Of a stretch of 64,000 nt of DNA, positions 1-9,777 are shown piece after piece. The DNA comes from Borreliella chilensis (lineage in GTDB: Bacteria; Spirochaetota; Spirochaetia; Borreliales; Borreliaceae): the NCBI GenBank assembly GCA_000808095.1, contig CP009910.1, forward strand, positions 372,001 to 436,000. Direction: 5' to 3'. Each line of letters starts with the position of its first letter. Position 1 is the first letter of the stretch. Made by a program: the position numbers and the translations under genes. The notes under the pieces were generated by a model. The model was not told the DNA's origin and did not search any database. It was given only the letters and a program-made list of their open reading frames with translations.

Positions 1-530
1 TTAAGAAAAGTCTTGGCATCTGGATTGCTCTCATCTACTGTAACTTCTAATTTTGAATTTTTAATATCAAGATCTCTAAAAGTACCAATAAGATCGCTTT
101 TTGCACCATGTAAATTGCTATTTATAATCTTTGTAAAATCAGAGGTAATCCCAACAAAAATAAAAGCTTCTTTGCCAGAGATACTAATTGGAGCTTCTCC
201 TGCATATATATTGTCATAAAAATAAACTATTAACTTTGCATCCTTCTTTGAAGGTATTGTTTCAAAATATCCATCTTTTTCAGAAAAATAAAAAACCTTT
301 ATATTTTTCCCCAAACTTTTTCGATCATTTTTTGAATGAACTACTCCCATAGCATGAAAAATATGCCCAATGGTGTGTTCATCTATTTTAGAGGCCTCAT
401 TAAGCTCAGAAGGATTGTCAACTTCTTGCTCTTCAACATACTCACTTGAGCTGTCTTTTGAAGTACACCCAATTATTAAAAATAATAAAAAACCTATTAA
501 ATAGTTTTTAAAAAAACCATTCTTATACAT
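1..530 (-). CDS. la7: LA7-family lipoprotein, 3' end cut by window edge
   Basis: About 176 codons are visible and the frame is still open at the left edge, so the C-terminus is missing. The start is the ATG at 528-530 with GGGAG just upstream. The N-terminus has a basic start, a hydrophobic core and a lipobox ending at Cys22 (LIIGC), so this is a lipoprotein exported by Sec and lipidated. The mature part starts with an acidic, Ser/Glu-rich tether. It matches my memory of the Borrelia 22-kDa antigen LA7 (P22, BB0365, about 194 aa). The molecular function is not evident from sequence. Confidence 0.88.
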   Translation of the reverse strand, partial: MYKNGFFKNYLIGFLLFLIIGCTSKDSSSEYVEEQEVDNPSELNEASKIDEHTIGHIFHAMGVVHSKNDRKSLGKNIKVFYFSEKDGYFETIPSKKDAKLIVYFYDNIYAGEAPISISGKEAFIFVGITSDFTKIINSNLHGAKSDLIGTFRDLDIKNSKLEVTVDESNPDAKTFL

Positions 531-653
531 AAAAATTCTCCCTTATGATTTATTTATCATATTAAAAATTAAAGGTAAGTTTACAATAAATAATTTATTT
601 TGTACACACTTTAAAAACAATTAAATGTTAGAATAAAATAGGAGGACTTAGTA

Positions 654-2030
654 ATGAAAAAACAAAATCCATGGATATCTTTAAACGAAGAAGAAAAAAA
701 TCAAATTTTCAATTTTTCTGAAAATTATAAAAAATTTATAAGTAAATTTAAAACAGAAAGAGAAGTTATAGCCTATGCTCTCGATAAAGCTAAAAAAAGA
801 GGGTTTTTTAACGCTGAGGAGAAAAAAAATCTAATACCAGGCGATAAAATTTTTTATACCTGTAGAGACAAATCTGCTGCTTTTGCTATTATTGGTAAAA
901 ATCCTATTGAAAATGGAATAAATTTCATTGTTTCTCACACAGATTCACCAAGGCTTGATGCAAAACCTTCTCCAATCTCTGAAGAAAATGAACTTGCATT
1001 TCTTAAAACCAACTATTATGGGGGAATAAAAAAATATCAGTGGCTATCTACTCCCCTTTCAATAAGAGGTGTGGCATTCTTAAAAAATGGAGAAAAAGTT
1101 GAAATCAATATTGGCGACAATGAAAATGATCCTGTATTTATAATTCCCGACATTTTGCCTCATCTTGACAGAAAAATACAAAGAAACAAAAAATCCGATG
1201 AAATTATTGAAGGAGAAAATCTAAAAATTTTAATTGGAAGTCTACCAATTGACACAAAAGAAAAAAATAAAGTTAAATTGGCAATTCTTCATCTCATAAA
1301 AGAAAAATACAAAATAGAAGAAGAGGATTTCGTGTCATCAGAAATTGAAATAGTACCAGCAGGAACAGCAAAAGACATTGGATTTGACAGAGCTTTAATT
1401 GGTGCTTATGGACAAGATGACAAAATTTGTGTTTATACCTCATTAGAATCTATATTTGATCTTGAAGAGATCCCAAACAAAACTGCTATTTGCTTTCTTG
1501 TAGATAAAGAAGAAATTGGTTCAACAGGTTCAACTGGACTAGATTCAAGATATCTTGAATATTTTGTTTCTGACATAATATTTAAAATTAAAAATTCAGA
1601 ATACAACAACCTTCATGTTCAAAAAGCTTTATGGAATTCAAAAAGCATTTCTGCTGATGTTTGCGCAGCAATAAATCCACTATTCAGCTCAGTTCATGAC
1701 GAACAGAATGCCCCCAAGCTTGGCTACGGTATACCCATAATGAAATATACAGGACATGGCGGAAAAAGTATGGCAAGCGATGCTGATGCTGAGCTTGTTT
1801 CTTACATTAGGCAATTATTAAATAAAAACAGCATTGCTTGGCAAGTAGCAACACTTGGAAAAGTAGAAGAAGGGGGAGGGGGAACTGTTGCCAAATTCTT
1901 AGCTAGCTATGGAATAAGAACAATAGATATGGGACCTGCTGTTATAAGCATGCATTCTCCAATGGAAATAACTTCTAAATTTGATTTATACAATGCTTAC
2001 TTAGCATACAAAGCCTTCTACAAGGAATAA
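654..2030 (+). CDS. M18-family aminopeptidase
   Basis: A 458-residue cytosolic zinc aminopeptidase of family M18 (aminopeptidase I type), which trims N-terminal residues from peptides. Metal-site motifs are present in order: SHTDSPR (His95, Asp97), GQDDK, DKEEIGSTG, SADVCAA and the C-terminal MHSPME. Length is usual for bacterial M18 enzymes. The start is fixed by GGAGG at 641-645, eight bases before ATG. The next gene follows after 7 bases, suggesting cotranscription. A bacterium that imports most of its amino acids as peptides would need such an enzyme, which is inference from general Borrelia biology. Confidence 0.93.
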   Translation: MKKQNPWISLNEEEKNQIFNFSENYKKFISKFKTEREVIAYALDKAKKRGFFNAEEKKNLIPGDKIFYTCRDKSAAFAIIGKNPIENGINFIVSHTDSPRLDAKPSPISEENELAFLKTNYYGGIKKYQWLSTPLSIRGVAFLKNGEKVEINIGDNENDPVFIIPDILPHLDRKIQRNKKSDEIIEGENLKILIGSLPIDTKEKNKVKLAILHLIKEKYKIEEEDFVSSEIEIVPAGTAKDIGFDRALIGAYGQDDKICVYTSLESIFDLEEIPNKTAICFLVDKEEIGSTGSTGLDSRYLEYFVSDIIFKIKNSEYNNLHVQKALWNSKSISADVCAAINPLFSSVHDEQNAPKLGYGIPIMKYTGHGGKSMASDADAELVSYIRQLLNKNSIAWQVATLGKVEEGGGGTVAKFLASYGIRTIDMGPAVISMHSPMEITSKFDLYNAYLAYKAFYKE

Positions 2031-2037
2031 AATTACT

Positions 2038-2316
2038 ATGGTGGATTTAGAAAAAACAAACAAAATCAAAGTAGCAGAGCATATTGTAGAATGTTTTGGG
2101 GGAATCAAAAACATTAAAAAAATAAACAAAGACATAACAAGAATAAAAATTTTAGTAGACAGCAATTCTTTGGTCAAAAGAGACGATCTAACAACAAATG
2201 AAAACATAATAGGAACTATTAAATCTAACGAACTTACAGAAATTGTAATGAATTTTGAAATAATTGAAGATGTTTATAACAAAATTTTATATATGATGAA
2301 CGAACAAAAACAATAA
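2038..2316 (+). CDS. Small EIIB-like protein without the phosphorylated cysteine
   Basis: A 92-residue protein resembling the stand-alone EIIB domain of glucose/N-acetylglucosamine PTS permeases. The stretch FGGIKNIKKINKDITRIKI aligns with the EIIB motif GGKENI..LDAC.TRLR. The residue at the phosphorylated Cys is Asp32, so normal phosphotransfer through a cysteine is not possible. There is no EIIC partner nearby. It probably shares a transcript with the aminopeptidase upstream and ends at a strong hairpin. It could be a regulatory or sugar-sensing relic; no function can be assigned. Confidence 0.7.
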   Translation: MVDLEKTNKIKVAEHIVECFGGIKNIKKINKDITRIKILVDSNSLVKRDDLTTNENIIGTIKSNELTEIVMNFEIIEDVYNKILYMMNEQKQ

Positions 2317-2337
2317 AGCCTCTAAAGAGGCTTTATT
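2312..2337. terminator. Bidirectional hairpin terminator
   Basis: A perfect 11-bp stem (AATAAAGCCTC paired with GAGGCTTTATT) with a 4-base loop lies between two convergent genes, with T-rich sequence on both sides. It overlaps the stop codon of the EIIB-like gene and abuts the gpsA stop, so it can end both transcripts. Confidence 0.8.
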
Positions 2338-3396
2338 TTATTGAATAGCATCTCTCATATAATCAAGTATAGATTCAGGTCCCAACTCTTTATTCAAAAT
2401 TTTATATATAACACTTAACAAACTATTAGGATTTAGATCACGATTTGATTCTTTTAAAAGGACAAAAATTGATTTAGCAGCTAAAACTCCCTCTGGCAAA
2501 TATCCAATTTTTTTAATATTGCTTATCAAATCGTCTATATTTGAAAACCTCTCTAAAACATTTTTGCTAACAATTTCACTTCCCAATCGTCTATTTCTTC
2601 CAAATATACTTCTACAAGTAACATCTAAATCTCCAGAACCAGCCAAAAATAACAGCGTTTCAACATTTCCTCTTCCAAGCTCAATTGCAATATTTCTCAT
2701 ATTATTCAAGGATATTGCAAACAAAAATGATTCTGTATTATTACCTATCAAATTAGGATAATTTAATTTATACTCATATAAAATTCCAAACGCAATTGCA
2801 AAAACATTTTTCAAAGATGCTGCTACTTGCACTCCAAAAACATCATTACTATAAAACATAGAAATTGGCGTTTTACGAAACAAATTGATAAACGAATATG
2901 CATTTTCTCTGTTATTGCTAGCCGCAACAAGCCCTGTTATCACACCAAGTCCAACCTCCTCAGCATGACTTGGACCAACAATGTAAGTAATTTCATCTTC
3001 ATACCCTTGCATAACCTTCTCAGCAACTTCAACAACTGTCTGAGTTTTTCCATTAAAAGTAATAAATCCTTTTGTAAGTACTGCTAATTTTGGCCTTATC
3101 CCCAAAGAATAAAAAAACTGGTCCAATTTTTTTAAAATATCAACAGTAAAAAGAGAAGGCGTTGCAATGAAAATATAATCAGACATTGATACAACTTCAA
3201 ATAAATCTGAACTTGCAACTAAATTTTTTGGCAATTTGATTTCCTTTAAATACTTGTCATTAACATTATTATTATTAATACTATCCTTAACATCTTCTTC
3301 AAAAGACCATAAAAAAATATTAAAATCAAATTTATCTGCCAAAGACTTTGCAATAGCTGTTCCCCAAGCGCCTGCCCCTATTATTGATATCTTCAT
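2338..3396 (-). CDS. gpsA: Glycerol-3-phosphate dehydrogenase [NAD(P)+]
   Basis: Cytosolic enzyme that interconverts dihydroxyacetone phosphate and glycerol 3-phosphate, linking glycolysis to lipid head-group and lipoprotein synthesis. The N-terminal Rossmann motif MKISIIGAGAWGTAIA is intact. The substrate-domain motifs ASLKNVFAIAFGI and GSGDLDVTC (family form GxGDLxxTC) follow. I chose the ATG at 3394-3396, which has GGAG five bases upstream. An in-frame start 12 bases earlier would place its ribosome site too close. 352 residues is slightly longer than typical GpsA. It reads away from the ClpA-like gene 16 bases upstream. Confidence 0.94.
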   Translation of the reverse strand: MKISIIGAGAWGTAIAKSLADKFDFNIFLWSFEEDVKDSINNNNVNDKYLKEIKLPKNLVASSDLFEVVSMSDYIFIATPSLFTVDILKKLDQFFYSLGIRPKLAVLTKGFITFNGKTQTVVEVAEKVMQGYEDEITYIVGPSHAEEVGLGVITGLVAASNNRENAYSFINLFRKTPISMFYSNDVFGVQVAASLKNVFAIAFGILYEYKLNYPNLIGNNTESFLFAISLNNMRNIAIELGRGNVETLLFLAGSGDLDVTCRSIFGRNRRLGSEIVSKNVLERFSNIDDLISNIKKIGYLPEGVLAAKSIFVLLKESNRDLNPNSLLSVIYKILNKELGPESILDYMRDAIQ

Positions 3397-3412
3397 AAAT
3401 ACTCCCATAACC

Positions 3413-5713
3413 TTACAAAAACTTATATTTTATTGTTTCATCTAAATAGATTTTTATTTTACCAGAATTTTCAATTTTCTTAAAAAGAATTTCATCTATT
3501 AAAACCTTCCCTACTTCTTTGAATATAAACTTTTTAACACTTTTTAATCCATAACCCTTTCCATAAATCTTTTCTCGAATATAATCAACAACACTTTTTT
3601 CAAAAAAAACATCAAATTTTCTATCTCTCAATATCTTTGCAAAACTACCAAGTTCATTAAAAATCACTTTTTCAAAATTTACCTCATCAATAGATTGAAA
3701 AACAAACACATGATCTATTAACTCTAAAAATTCATTAGGAAATCTCTTCTCTAATACAAGATTAAAATCATCTCCCATTCTCATTCTATTTTTAAAACCA
3801 ATACTATTAAGTTCTTTGTTCTCAACATTAATACCTATCACTATTAAACTTTCTGATAAACTTGCCTTTTTACCAAGACCATCAAAAATTCTACCTGTTT
3901 TAAACCCTTCCAAAAAAAAATTTAAAACCCTTTTATTACATTTATCAAAATCTGATAGAAAAATTATAGAATTAGTAGATTTATTCAAAAATTTGAAAAA
4001 TCGAGCAGATTCATAGTGACCATCATTATTTAAAACAGGACCAATCAATCTATCAAGAGAACTAAAATCACTATACTCGCCCATATTAATATTAAATTTT
4101 GGAATTTTAAACTCTTCTGACAAAATATCTGTCAACTTACCCTTACCCACTCCAGAAGAACCAACAAAAGCAAATATTCCAATAGTACTTCTGTTAGCAA
4201 GCAAATTAAATTTTAATAGCTTGATATTTAACATCAAATCAAATACCAAACTATCGTGCACAATGAGTTCTTTTTTTATTCTATTTTCTAAATTAATTAG
4301 CAATTCACTATCATACTCTTCAAAATTAAAAATATTAGAGCCAACAACAGATTTAATCAAATCACAAACATCATCTTTTGTTATGCTTCTTTTTATGTTT
4401 TCGAGCTTAAATTTAGAACCTAGTTCATCTAAAATATCAAAAGCCTTATCTGGAAGAAACCTATCTTTAATATATTTTTGAGACATAGTAATGCAAGCTT
4501 GTATTGCCTCGTCTGTATATTCCACATTATGATATCTCTCATAATCTTTTTTAATCTCCTGCAAAATATTATAAGTGTCGTCAAAACCGGGCTCTTTAAG
4601 CTCTATGCTTTGAAACCTTCTCATTAAAGCCTTATCTTTTAAAAAAAATTTTCTATATTCATATTCTGTAGTAGCTCCAATAAATTTGATTTTTCCTAAA
4701 GTAAGAATAGGCTTTAACAAATTAGAAACATCCATACTACCAAATGAAGTAGCTCCTGCCCCTACTATCATATGGATTTCATCAATAAAAAGCATAACTT
4801 TTTTTCTTGAATTTAAAAAATCTAAAACCCTATTTATTCTACTCTCAAGATCTCCCCTGTATTTGGTACCCGAAATAAGTCTGCCAATATCAAGAGAATA
4901 GATTTCATACCCTATTAAATCCTTTGGAACATTTTCTATTTTTATCTTATATGCAAGACCTTGGATTAATATTGTTTTTCCAACACCAGGTTCTCCAAAT
5001 AAAATAGGATTACTTTTATGTTTCCTAAGTATTACTTGAATTAACCGAGATAATTCTCTATTTCTACCAATCAAAGGATTGTGCTTTAAATTCAAATCCA
5101 AAGCATCAATAACGTTTGTTAAAAAATTACCAATAGAGTTTTTATTTTCTAAGAAAATATTATTTTGATCCAGTTTATCACGATTATCATCAAAAATATG
5201 AAAGCCTCCTTTACTTTTTAGCGAATTATTATGAATATATTCTGCAATCAATTCACTATCACGACCTGAATCAGAATTAGTATTTATTCCCAAATAATCA
5301 TGAACTTCAATAAGTTTATCAAAAATAGTTAAATTAAAGCCTGAGTTAAGCAAAGCATCTAAAATGCTATTTTTTCTTTTTTTGACAAGAACCCACAATA
5401 AATCTTTTTCTTGTATTTTATAAGGCTTTTTATAAAAAAAAAGAGTGCTGATTATATCATCATATAAATAATCCATACTAGAAACATACTCTAAGATATA
5501 ATCACCTCTTAAAGGAAGCTTACTAAAAAATTCTTCTAGCTGTTTATTAAGTTTATAAAAGTCAATTGCACACAAATTTAATAGTTCTTTAACCTTATCG
5601 CTTTTAATCAGTCCATAAAAAATGTGTTCTTCAGTAAAAACAAGATGCTTAGATTCCATGAAAAACAAAAATACATTAAAAAATAAACAATTTAAAGATC
5701 TTCTATCATACAT
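3413..5713 (-). CDS. clpA: ClpA-like AAA+ unfoldase with altered second ATPase domain
   Basis: A 766-residue Hsp100 protein of the ClpA/ClpC type, expected to unfold substrates and feed them to ClpP. There is a weak N-domain (about 20-145). D1 looks functional: Walker A GEPGVGKT at 240-247, Walker B LFIDE ending at Glu312, and an RRF arginine pair at 365-367. D2 is altered: Walker A reads GSSGVGKG (518-525, Thr to Gly), Walker B reads FLSDF (Glu to Phe589), the Arg-finger position is Leu665 and sensor 2 is Lys724. The ClpP-docking loop motif SIGF (637-640) is kept. The gene begins 10 bases after tyrS. The start is uncertain; a weak site precedes the first ATG. Confidence 0.85.
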   Translation of the reverse strand: MYDRRSLNCLFFNVFLFFMESKHLVFTEEHIFYGLIKSDKVKELLNLCAIDFYKLNKQLEEFFSKLPLRGDYILEYVSSMDYLYDDIISTLFFYKKPYKIQEKDLLWVLVKKRKNSILDALLNSGFNLTIFDKLIEVHDYLGINTNSDSGRDSELIAEYIHNNSLKSKGGFHIFDDNRDKLDQNNIFLENKNSIGNFLTNVIDALDLNLKHNPLIGRNRELSRLIQVILRKHKSNPILFGEPGVGKTILIQGLAYKIKIENVPKDLIGYEIYSLDIGRLISGTKYRGDLESRINRVLDFLNSRKKVMLFIDEIHMIVGAGATSFGSMDVSNLLKPILTLGKIKFIGATTEYEYRKFFLKDKALMRRFQSIELKEPGFDDTYNILQEIKKDYERYHNVEYTDEAIQACITMSQKYIKDRFLPDKAFDILDELGSKFKLENIKRSITKDDVCDLIKSVVGSNIFNFEEYDSELLINLENRIKKELIVHDSLVFDLMLNIKLLKFNLLANRSTIGIFAFVGSSGVGKGKLTDILSEEFKIPKFNINMGEYSDFSSLDRLIGPVLNNDGHYESARFFKFLNKSTNSIIFLSDFDKCNKRVLNFFLEGFKTGRIFDGLGKKASLSESLIVIGINVENKELNSIGFKNRMRMGDDFNLVLEKRFPNEFLELIDHVFVFQSIDEVNFEKVIFNELGSFAKILRDRKFDVFFEKSVVDYIREKIYGKGYGLKSVKKFIFKEVGKVLIDEILFKKIENSGKIKIYLDETIKYKFL

Positions 5714-5723
5714 TCAAAATCAA

Positions 5724-6941
5724 CTATAAAACAATTCGTAAAAATTTTTTTTTACCTACTCTTAGCTCAATTTCATTGTTATTAAAATCCTTTCCAATAA
5801 GACAATGATTCTGATTTTCTATCCTTTTACCATTAATATATACCCCTCCAGAATTAATTAATCTTCTGCCTTCTGACTTGCTAGACACAATTTTTGAATC
5901 TAGCATTAAATCAATCAACAATACTCCTTCTTCTAAACCAGAAAAACTAAATTTAAAAAAAGGAATATTGCTTCTATCTCCGCTCCCTCTAAATGCTGCA
6001 AAGGCCGCCGCTTGAGCTTTTAAAGCTTCTACTTCTCCATGAACAATTTTGGTTACCTCAAAAGCCAAAATCTCTTTGGCTTTATTCAAAGCATTACCCT
6101 TAAAATTTGAAATTAACTCAATCTCATCTTCTTCTAAAAAAGTAAAAAGGTATAAAAAAGTTTTTACATCAGAATCTGAAGTATTTCTAAAATACTGATA
6201 AAAATCATAGATACTGTAAAGATTAGAATCAAGATAAACAGCACCTTTTTCTGATTTGCCCATCTTTTTCCCATCACTTCTTGTAATCAATGGGAACGTA
6301 AGCCCAAAAGCTTCTATTCCAAATTTTCTTCTAAGCAAATCGACACCCGAGATGATATTCCCCCATTGATCATCACCACCAATTTGAAGTCGACAATTTT
6401 TCATTTTATTAAGCATATAATAATCATAAGACTGTAAAAGCTGATAATTAAACTCAATAAATGAAAGTCCAAAATCTAGCCTTCTTTTATAAGTTTCAAA
6501 GCTCAACATACGATTAACAGAAAAATGAACGCCAATGTCTCTTAAAAATTCAATATAATTGAGATTATCTAACCAATTTGAATTGTTAATAAAACATCTT
6601 GAACTAAAATTTGTAATTCTTTGAAGTTGATTTTTTATCGACAAAGCATTATTGTTAATCTCTTCTGAGGATAAAATCTTTCTCATTTCACTTTTCCCAG
6701 AAGGATCACCTATTTTAGCTGTAGAATCTCCAATCAAAACAATTGGTATGTGGCCATATTTTCCAAGATGCATCATTGCTAAAAAAGGAATCAAATGACC
6801 AATATGAAGAGAACTAGATGTTGCGTCAACTCCTGCATAAAAAACTATTTTTTCTCTATCCATTAAATCACTTAAAACTTTTAAAGATGTGCATTGCTTT
6901 AAAAATCCACGCTTATGTAAAATACTCAAAGCAAGATTCAT
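5724..6941 (-). CDS. tyrS: Tyrosyl-tRNA synthetase
   Basis: Class I aminoacyl-tRNA synthetase that charges tRNA-Tyr in the cytosol. 405 residues. It shows the HIGH motif at 46-49 (LHIGHLIPF), the tyrosine-site stretch QIGGDDQWGN (186-195) and the KMSKS-type loop KMGKS (226-230). A C-terminal S4-like RNA-binding domain contains GRRLINSGGVYINGKRI. The ATG overlaps the glyS stop codon (ATGA at 6938-6941), indicating translational coupling. Confidence 0.97.
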   Translation of the reverse strand: MNLALSILHKRGFLKQCTSLKVLSDLMDREKIVFYAGVDATSSSLHIGHLIPFLAMMHLGKYGHIPIVLIGDSTAKIGDPSGKSEMRKILSSEEINNNALSIKNQLQRITNFSSRCFINNSNWLDNLNYIEFLRDIGVHFSVNRMLSFETYKRRLDFGLSFIEFNYQLLQSYDYYMLNKMKNCRLQIGGDDQWGNIISGVDLLRRKFGIEAFGLTFPLITRSDGKKMGKSEKGAVYLDSNLYSIYDFYQYFRNTSDSDVKTFLYLFTFLEEDEIELISNFKGNALNKAKEILAFEVTKIVHGEVEALKAQAAAFAAFRGSGDRSNIPFFKFSFSGLEEGVLLIDLMLDSKIVSSKSEGRRLINSGGVYINGKRIENQNHCLIGKDFNNNEIELRVGKKKFLRIVL

Positions 6942-8275
6942 TTATTAAAATCCTCTTTGTAATTTAAAATCTCTGTTTTAATGTATGAATATAAATCATT
7001 AATAAAAATTCTCTTCTGAGTCATATTATTTCTCTCTCTAACCGTAACTGTTTCATCTTCGATAGTATTGTAATCTACTGTTACACAATAAGGAGTCCCT
7101 ATTTCGTCTTGGCGTCTATACCTTTTGCCTATTGTTCCACCATCGTCGTAAAATATATGAAAATCATCACAAAGTTCTATATAAATCCTTCTAGCAATCT
7201 CTACAAGCTCAGCTTTTTTTACAAGAGGGAATATCGCAATCTTATAAGGAGCCAACTTGGGATGCAATCGAAGAACAATACGCTTATCTCCATCTGAAAG
7301 ATTCTCCTCAGAATAAGCATCACAAAGGGTCATTAGAACAGACCTTGTAAGCCCAACAGAAGTTTCAATAACATAAGGCACATATCTTTCTTTTGTCAAT
7401 AAATCATGATACTCAAATATTTTAGGTTTGTTAGAAAATTTAGAATGCTGAGTTAAATCATAATTACCCCTGTTATGAATACCTTCTACTTCTTGAAATC
7501 CAAACGGAAATTCATATTCAATATCAAATGCAGATTTTGCATAATGAGCAAGTTGAGTTGAGTCATGAGCCTTAAATCTTAATCTATCAGGCCTAATCTT
7601 AAGAGTTTCTACAAAAAAATTCATTCTATTTTGCTTCCAATAACAAAACCATTCATCTATTTGTTTAGGATGAACAAAAAATTGCATTTCCATTTGTTCA
7701 AATTCACAAGTTCTAAATATAAAATTTTTCGTAACTATCTCATTTCTAAACGCTTTACCAACCTGAGCAATACCAAAAGGAACCTTAAGTCTTGAAGAAT
7801 CCAAAACATTCCTAAAATTAACGAAAATTCCTTGTGCTGTTTCGGGTCTTAAATAAATTTCACTAGAACTACCCTCTACTACCCCAATATGAGTCTCAAA
7901 CATTAAATTAAAACTTCTTGGAGAGGTAAAATTATTCCCAACTTTGCAATTCGGACAATTTTTTGACAAATCAACAAAATCTGACCTAAATCTACCTTTG
8001 CAATCTTTGCAATCAACCATAGAATCTGAAAAACCATCAACATGCCCTGATGCTTTCCAAATTTCAGGTCGCATAAAAATCGCACTATCTAAACCCACAA
8101 TATTTTCATGCAAATACACCATGCTTTTCCACCACTCTCTTTTTATATTTTCCTTAAGTTCAACTCCCAAAGGACCATAATCCCAGGCTCCAGAAAGGCC
8201 TCCGTAAACCTCTGAAGACTGAAATACAAATCCTTTTCTTTTTGCAAGAGAAATAATATCTTCCATTCTAACCAT
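6938..8275 (-). CDS. glyS: Glycyl-tRNA synthetase, single-subunit dimeric type
   Basis: Class II synthetase charging tRNA-Gly. 445 residues, the alpha2 type found in eukaryotes, archaea and some bacteria, not the alpha2-beta2 E. coli type. Class II motifs are visible (FRNEI, CEFEQMEMQFF, SVGLTRSVL). A four-cysteine zinc ribbon lies at Cys89, Cys92, Cys107 and Cys110. The C-terminal anticodon-binding domain starts near PYKIAIFPLV. The start ATG has AAGGA seven bases upstream. It lies between gltX and tyrS in an apparent synthetase operon. Confidence 0.97.
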   Translation of the reverse strand: MVRMEDIISLAKRKGFVFQSSEVYGGLSGAWDYGPLGVELKENIKREWWKSMVYLHENIVGLDSAIFMRPEIWKASGHVDGFSDSMVDCKDCKGRFRSDFVDLSKNCPNCKVGNNFTSPRSFNLMFETHIGVVEGSSSEIYLRPETAQGIFVNFRNVLDSSRLKVPFGIAQVGKAFRNEIVTKNFIFRTCEFEQMEMQFFVHPKQIDEWFCYWKQNRMNFFVETLKIRPDRLRFKAHDSTQLAHYAKSAFDIEYEFPFGFQEVEGIHNRGNYDLTQHSKFSNKPKIFEYHDLLTKERYVPYVIETSVGLTRSVLMTLCDAYSEENLSDGDKRIVLRLHPKLAPYKIAIFPLVKKAELVEIARRIYIELCDDFHIFYDDGGTIGKRYRRQDEIGTPYCVTVDYNTIEDETVTVRERNNMTQKRIFINDLYSYIKTEILNYKEDFNK

Positions 8276-8292
8276 AAAAATATCCTTAATAG

Positions 8293-9765
8293 CTATACAT
8301 TTATTCTTAAAAATTCCTGTGCTAATTTTATTCTTTTAAAAACTTCAGACTTACCTATCAATTTTAAAGAATCAAAAAGCGGCGGAGAAACTTTGCTGCC
8401 AAGCACTGCAATTCTAATAGGAAGAAGAATTTCTCCCAATTTAAAACCATTTTTCTCAGCAAAATCGTAAAAAATTTTATCATTTTCTTCTGACGACCTT
8501 TTTTCAAATCCCTCTAAAATAGGCTTTATTAATTCTAAAATAGAATAAACATCATTAGCTGTTTTTTTCTTACCCAAAAACTCATCTAAATTCCAAGATT
8601 TAATGTCCTCATAAAAAAATTTAGCCATGTTTAAAGCATCACTTAACTTTTTAATTCTACTCTTTATAAGAGGAACTAATAATTTTAATTTTTGAACCTC
8701 TTCTAAAGTACCAAGCTTAGAAACATATCCTTTTTTTTGAAAAAAAGGAAGCAAAAGATTAAACAAATCTTCATCCTTCTTTTCTCTAATATAGTGACTA
8801 TTGAAAAAATCCAACTTATGATAATCAAAAATCGCAGGAGATTTATTAATCCTTTCAATTAAAAAAAATTGCTCAAGGTCCTTTTTTGAAAAAAATTCTC
8901 TCTTATCATCATAAGACCACCCAAGCAAAGTAACATAATTAATAATAGCTTCTGGGAGATACCCATCTTCAATAAATTGCCTTAAAGCTGTTGATCCATG
9001 CCTTTTACTTAATTTTTGACCATCATTTCCCATAACCATTGGAAGGTGACAATAAATAGGCAAATCCCATTTAAAAGCCTTGTAAAGAAGCACATGTAAT
9101 GGACCTGAAGAGACCCATTCTTGGGCCCTTAAAACATGAGTAATTTTCATTAAATAATCATCAATAACATTCGCAAGATGATAAGTCGGAAGTCCGTCTG
9201 ACTTGAGAATAACAGGATCAGGACTAATATCTTTATTCGCCCATGTAATCTTGCCAAGCAAAATATCATCAAAGCTAGTCTCTCCTTCTAAAGGAATTTT
9301 AAATCTGACAACAGGTGCAATTTTTTGAGTTAGTAAATTTTCAACTTCACTATCACTTAAATTCCTACAATGCCTATCATATCCAGGCGGCATCTTATTA
9401 ATATTTTGAATTTTCTTAATCCTTTCCAACCTTTCAGGACTACAATAACAATAATAAGCGCGCCCAGATTCAATTAAATCTTTAGCATATCGCTTATATA
9501 TCACACTTCTTTGAGACTGAACATAAGGAGCATAATCACCCCCCACAACAGGACCTTCATCGAAAGAAATACCAAGCCACTTAAGACTTGAATAAAGATC
9601 ATTTTCAGCTTCTGGAGAATATCTACTCTGATCTGTATCCTCAATTCTAAGTAAAAATTTACCCCCACAAGACTTTGCAAAAAAATAATTAAACAAAGCT
9701 GTTCTAATCCCACCAATATGTTGCAAACCCGTTGGAGAAGGCGCATAACGAACTCTTATACTCAA
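8293..9765 (-). CDS. gltX: Glutamyl-tRNA synthetase
   Basis: Class I synthetase for glutamate, 490 residues. The HIGH-type motif is HIGG (16-19) in [14 protein letters not shown], as usual for GltX. The KMSKS-type loop is KLSKR (251-255). A Cys-rich insert (Cys106, Cys108, Cys133) resembles the zinc site of many GluRS. The start is a TTG with GAGG seven bases upstream; no suitable ATG lies nearby. From general knowledge Borrelia lacks GlnRS, so this enzyme is probably non-discriminating, also charging tRNA-Gln for GatCAB. That is inference. Confidence 0.97.
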   Translation of the reverse strand: MSIRVRYAPSPTGLQHIGGIRTALFNYFFAKSCGGKFLLRIEDTDQSRYSPEAENDLYSSLKWLGISFDEGPVVGGDYAPYVQSQRSVIYKRYAKDLIESGRAYYCYCSPERLERIKKIQNINKMPPGYDRHCRNLSDSEVENLLTQKIAPVVRFKIPLEGETSFDDILLGKITWANKDISPDPVILKSDGLPTYHLANVIDDYLMKITHVLRAQEWVSSGPLHVLLYKAFKWDLPIYCHLPMVMGNDGQKLSKRHGSTALRQFIEDGYLPEAIINYVTLLGWSYDDKREFFSKKDLEQFFLIERINKSPAIFDYHKLDFFNSHYIREKKDEDLFNLLLPFFQKKGYVSKLGTLEEVQKLKLLVPLIKSRIKKLSDALNMAKFFYEDIKSWNLDEFLGKKKTANDVYSILELIKPILEGFEKRSSEENDKIFYDFAEKNGFKLGEILLPIRIAVLGSKVSPPLFDSLKLIGKSEVFKRIKLAQEFLRINV

Positions 9766-9777
9766 AACTCAACCTCT

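Noticed and set aside
13-219. Open frame on the plus strand at the left edge
   Set aside because: It lies opposite the la7 lipoprotein gene, which has a lipobox and ribosome site; the plus frame has neither.
5440-5713. ClpA N-terminus as two full Clp-N repeats
   Set aside because: Only weak similarity is visible over residues 20-145, so I report a weak N-domain and no clear repeats.
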